Positions 62,201-64,000 of a DNA stretch of 64,000 bases are shown in pieces (the stretch's first letter is position 1; every line of letters starts with the position of its first letter). Made by a program: the position numbers and the translations under genes. The stretch is from Lottia gigantea (lineage: Eukaryota > Mollusca > Gastropoda > Lottiidae), in assembly GCF_000327385.1 (NCBI RefSeq), contig NW_008711143.1, forward strand, positions 354,511-418,510. The letters run 5' to 3'. The notes beneath the pieces are model-generated. The model was not told where the DNA came from, did no database searches, and saw only the letters and a list, made by a program, of their open reading frames with translations.

Positions 62201-63560
62201 ATCTAGTTTTTACAAGCAAATGTTGACGGACGGACGGACGGATCGACCGACGGATCGACCGACGGACGGACTGACCAACGGACGGACAGGGGTGCCTACA
62301 ATATACGTCCACATAGAGAGATGTGGGCGTATAATAAAAAGTGCAAGGGCAATGAATATTTTTCAATTTTTCAACAGGGTTCATCCCTAAGTGATAACAA
62401 ATATTCATACCAAATTTCATTAAAATCCTCAAGAATTCAGCTCTCAATTGCTTTTCATGAATGAATTTTCATAGGACAACAACTCAATAAATATTTTTCG
62501 ATTTGTCTGATTTTCAAAACAGTTCATGCTTAGGTGTTTACAATTACTCAATTTGTCAAAATCCATCAAGAAACCAGCTCTATTGTGTCCACAATTGTAG
62601 ACGGATGGATGAAAAAAACCTTGTTAGAAGTGATTTAAAAACTGAAATACCTCCGGAGAATTTGGTTTAAAATCTTTTTCTACTTTCAGTCTCTCTTTGT
62701 ATCTTTGTTGAAAAAACTCTCCCAGATGATAAGCTTCTCTTCTACCCAACTGAAAGACAAGAAATATATTGGTTATCACACTTCGCCTCCCGAACAATTC
62801 TTTGTTCGCCCTCTGCGTCAAGAATGAACATCAACATTCATTGACGAAAGACCAATCAGCGATATAAGTCAGACCACATGACACTCAAAATGGCGACGTC
62901 CAGTGAATCCACCAACACAAAATTTTGGACTGTGGAGAAGGAGCAGATTTTAGTAGATATGTGGCGCAATCTGACTGTTTGTTTATGCTTTTTGACTTTG
63001 TCAACGGAAATATCGCTGATACATTTCTGGGTTGTGTTGCCGAACACACCCTGCTCTTTACGACGTTGAATCCAGGTACAGACCCAAATGCTCCTATTTC
63101 GCCGTCTAGGTTGGCGTCTTATTAAAATTAATAAAATATCTGACGCAATTTTACATTTTCTTCTGGATGTCGCCATTTTGAGGTCGTGTTATTTTCCTGT
63201 GGCACTGGCGTATTGTTCAAGCTAAATTTTCGTCGTCAGCGGAATTATGTTTGTCGTCTGCGGATAACGGAAACAAATATATTTGTTCGATGTTTTTGTT
63301 CATCGACAGAAATGTTTCTCGTCTGCGTTGGGCTTTAGTACTATATATAGTCCTCAATATATCAGTCATATCTGGCTTGAACTCTTTTAATTCAGTTAAT
63401 CATCCAGTATAAAAACATAAGAAAACTATTCATAGATCATACTTAAAATTTATATAACACTAACCTTCGTAAGTTCTCCCAATCCCATTGGCCATTGATC
63501 AGTTTTAAATTTATCTTTCGGGTAAATATCTATTGGACTACGATCACCATGACGAAATAA
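56247..63560 (-). CDS. Histidine acid phosphatase, lysosomal/prostatic type, gene B (exons 2-11; exon 1 beyond the window)
   Basis: Inverted paralogue of gene A. Exons in transcription order: 63560-63465, 62749-62651, 61458-61303, 60877-60782, 60642-60562, 59329-59209, 59103-59021, 58778-58607, 56772-56641 and 56404-56247. Lengths and phases equal those of gene A exons 2-11, except the last (158 against 152 bp with stop). The joined frame gives 397 aa without the signal-peptide exon, which should lie past 64000. Seen: RHGDRSP, IRST, HD opening exon 9, a TM helix ending CAVLSIIMY, and a tail with YRPL but ending GDVDDEFDT. Protein identity to A is about 63% in exon 4, 53% in exon 5, 55% in exon 7 and 40% in exon 10, yet 100% in exon 9 and about 85-90% in exons 2 and 11. 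Introns 2, 3 and 6 are enlarged by transposons that A lacks. Nothing suggests loss of function. Confidence 0.92.
56795..58616 (-). repeat. 26-bp minisatellite made from the exon 9/intron 9 splice-donor junction, gene B
   Basis: About 70 copies of the same 26-bp unit as in gene A, in the sense of gene B, filling most of intron 9 (58606-56773). The first unit after exon 9 is identical to that of gene A. Several stretches alternate two unit types (a ttatatattatac form and a ttatatataatac form), giving a 52-bp higher-order pattern at about 57570-58600. About twice as long as the array in gene A. Confidence 0.93.
59391..59512. repeat. 19-bp minisatellite in gene B intron 6
   Basis: About six copies of cacaaaagcttaaaaataa (19 bp), directly beside the start of the pearl-like copy at 59515. 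Confidence 0.85.
59515..60370 (+). mobile_element. Pearl-like element with hairpin end, in gene B intron 6
   Basis: Order of parts: an opening gcttgcagcaagtctcgcaag and acgcccaccagcagcttg; four core units of about 145-174 bp marked by caccaaattcaatagtgcac (59693, 59838, 60012, 60183); an (ACGG)-type tail (acggacggaccgacggacc); caaccacaat; then a terminal hairpin atacgcccatac...gtgtgggcgtat (60337-60366). Its core differs from that of the 2970-4783 satellite, so the family carries different core repeats between shared ends. Absent from the matching gene A intron. Confidence 0.75.
61720..62332 (+). mobile_element. Pearl-like element with (ACGG)n tail and hairpin end, in gene B intron 3
   Basis: Opens with gatagcttgccaggcatggt, has core-like blocks (gttttatcaggtaaaaagtg, caagggcaataactct), then an (ACGG)/(ATCG) tail at 62225-62290, gggtgcctacaat, and a hairpin atacgtccacat...atgtgggcgtat at 62303-62332. 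All parts of the family are present in order. Not found in the corresponding gene A intron (598 bp against 1192 bp here). Confidence 0.8.
62333..62615. repeat. Core-repeat fragment of the pearl/BIV160-like family
   Basis: About one and a half monomers related to the 162-bp satellite (caagggcaatgaatattttt, caacagggttcatccct, aaatccatcaagaa), ending near tgtagacggatggatg. It directly follows the hairpin of the element at 61720-62332. Confidence 0.6.
62856..63182. mobile_element. Harbinger-derived MITE keeping the starts of both of its genes, in gene B intron 2
   Basis: Inverted blocks ctcaaaatggcgacgtccag (62883-62902) and ctggatgtcgccattttgag (63163-63182) face each other, and each contains an ATG. 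From the left, the plus-strand frame reads MATSSESTNTKFWTVEKEQ then ILVDMWRN, like the Myb/SANT-type second protein of PIF/Harbinger elements. From the right, the minus-strand frame starting at 63176 reads MATSRRKCK and later RRRNRSIWVCTWIQRRKEQG, closely resembling the RRR..WVR.W..RR.EQG start of Harbinger transposases. The middle, with the catalytic domain, is gone. Outer ends could not be fixed and may reach about 62770 and 63340. Absent from gene A intron 2 (331 bp). Confidence 0.6.
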
Positions 63561-64000
63561 CTGAAAAAAGACAAATAGATATATATTAACATCAAATATG
63601 AAGTTGATTAAGTTGGCATTATATGTTGAATAACTCAAGGTTGATATCTGGCCTATCGAACTGTCATGCAAAGCTCATGATTGTATTATTATGGTCTGAA
63701 GTTGTTAACTCAAGCAGGGTTATCTTTCTTTATTACTCACTTCAGACCATAGATGTATATAATAACTTTATAACTCTATGCTTTGGGCTGAGTTACTTTC
63801 CTCTTATATGAATTGGATGTTGATTTTAGTCAATGGAAGTATGTCATATAAAATCAACGAACATCTAGTGAGTAGGTCAGAGTCAAATTCCCCACAGTCA
63901 TTCTAAAATTTGAAATTTCCGAAAGTGGAGTTTACTCATTATAATAGTTTCATAACACAATGACAATGATTGATTGATTGATAGCTATTTTCTGGACTGC
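63561..64000 (-). other. Part of gene B intron 1
   Basis: Upstream of exon 2 of gene B on the minus strand. No signal-peptide exon with a fitting donor was found. Gene A intron 1 is 535 bp, so exon 1 of B most likely lies just past the window edge. Confidence 0.6.

Overview
This window is AT-rich metazoan DNA. It has large intron-split genes, abundant minisatellites, tRNA-derived SINEs, and hAT- and Harbinger-type MITEs. Many copies belong to a family with roughly 160-bp internal repeats, (ACGG)-type tails and a terminal hairpin, which resembles the pearl/BIV160 (Helitron-related) elements of molluscs. Together these suggest a mollusc, most likely a bivalve or gastropod. This assignment is an inference, not a database result. 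There are two assembly gaps (1177-1601 and 26322-26802).

Layout. 1-18.5 kb is almost gene-free: a 48-bp to 23-bp minisatellite, a 162-bp satellite with higher-order structure, several MITE-like repeats and two tRNA-derived SINEs. 18.9-20.0 kb holds one convincing minus-strand reading frame (336 aa, Ser/Arg-rich, unrecognised). 21.5-25.3 kb is a repeat cluster: two hAT MITEs, one with a perfect 8-bp target duplication, a TIR element, a pearl-like copy and a 21-bp minisatellite. 27.3-29.4 kb is a minus-strand class A GPCR in at least two exons. 30-47 kb holds a Harbinger-derived MITE, a 2.4-kb 25-bp minisatellite with 425-bp higher-order repeats, a 1.4-kb 26-bp minisatellite and an inverted-repeat element, with no gene I can support.

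47.6-63.6 kb holds the main biology: two histidine acid phosphatase genes (lysosomal/prostatic type, membrane-anchored) facing each other tail to tail. Gene A (+, complete, 11 exons) and gene B (-, exon 1 beyond the right edge) have the same exon lengths and phases except in the last exon. Most exons are only about 40-65% identical in protein, but exon 9 is identical in protein and differs by one base in 172. The exon 9/intron 9 boundary is the unit of a 26-bp tandem repeat that fills intron 9 of both genes, about 33 copies in A and about 70 in B. Each unit carries 10 exon-like bases and a copy of the 5' splice site. This minisatellite built from a splice donor, coupled to apparent gene conversion of the adjoining catalytic exon, is the most unusual thing in the window. 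Transposons inside gene B introns are absent from gene A and so date to after the duplication.

I saw no retrovirus-like, Polinton-like or toxin-like elements, no CRISPR array and no rRNA.
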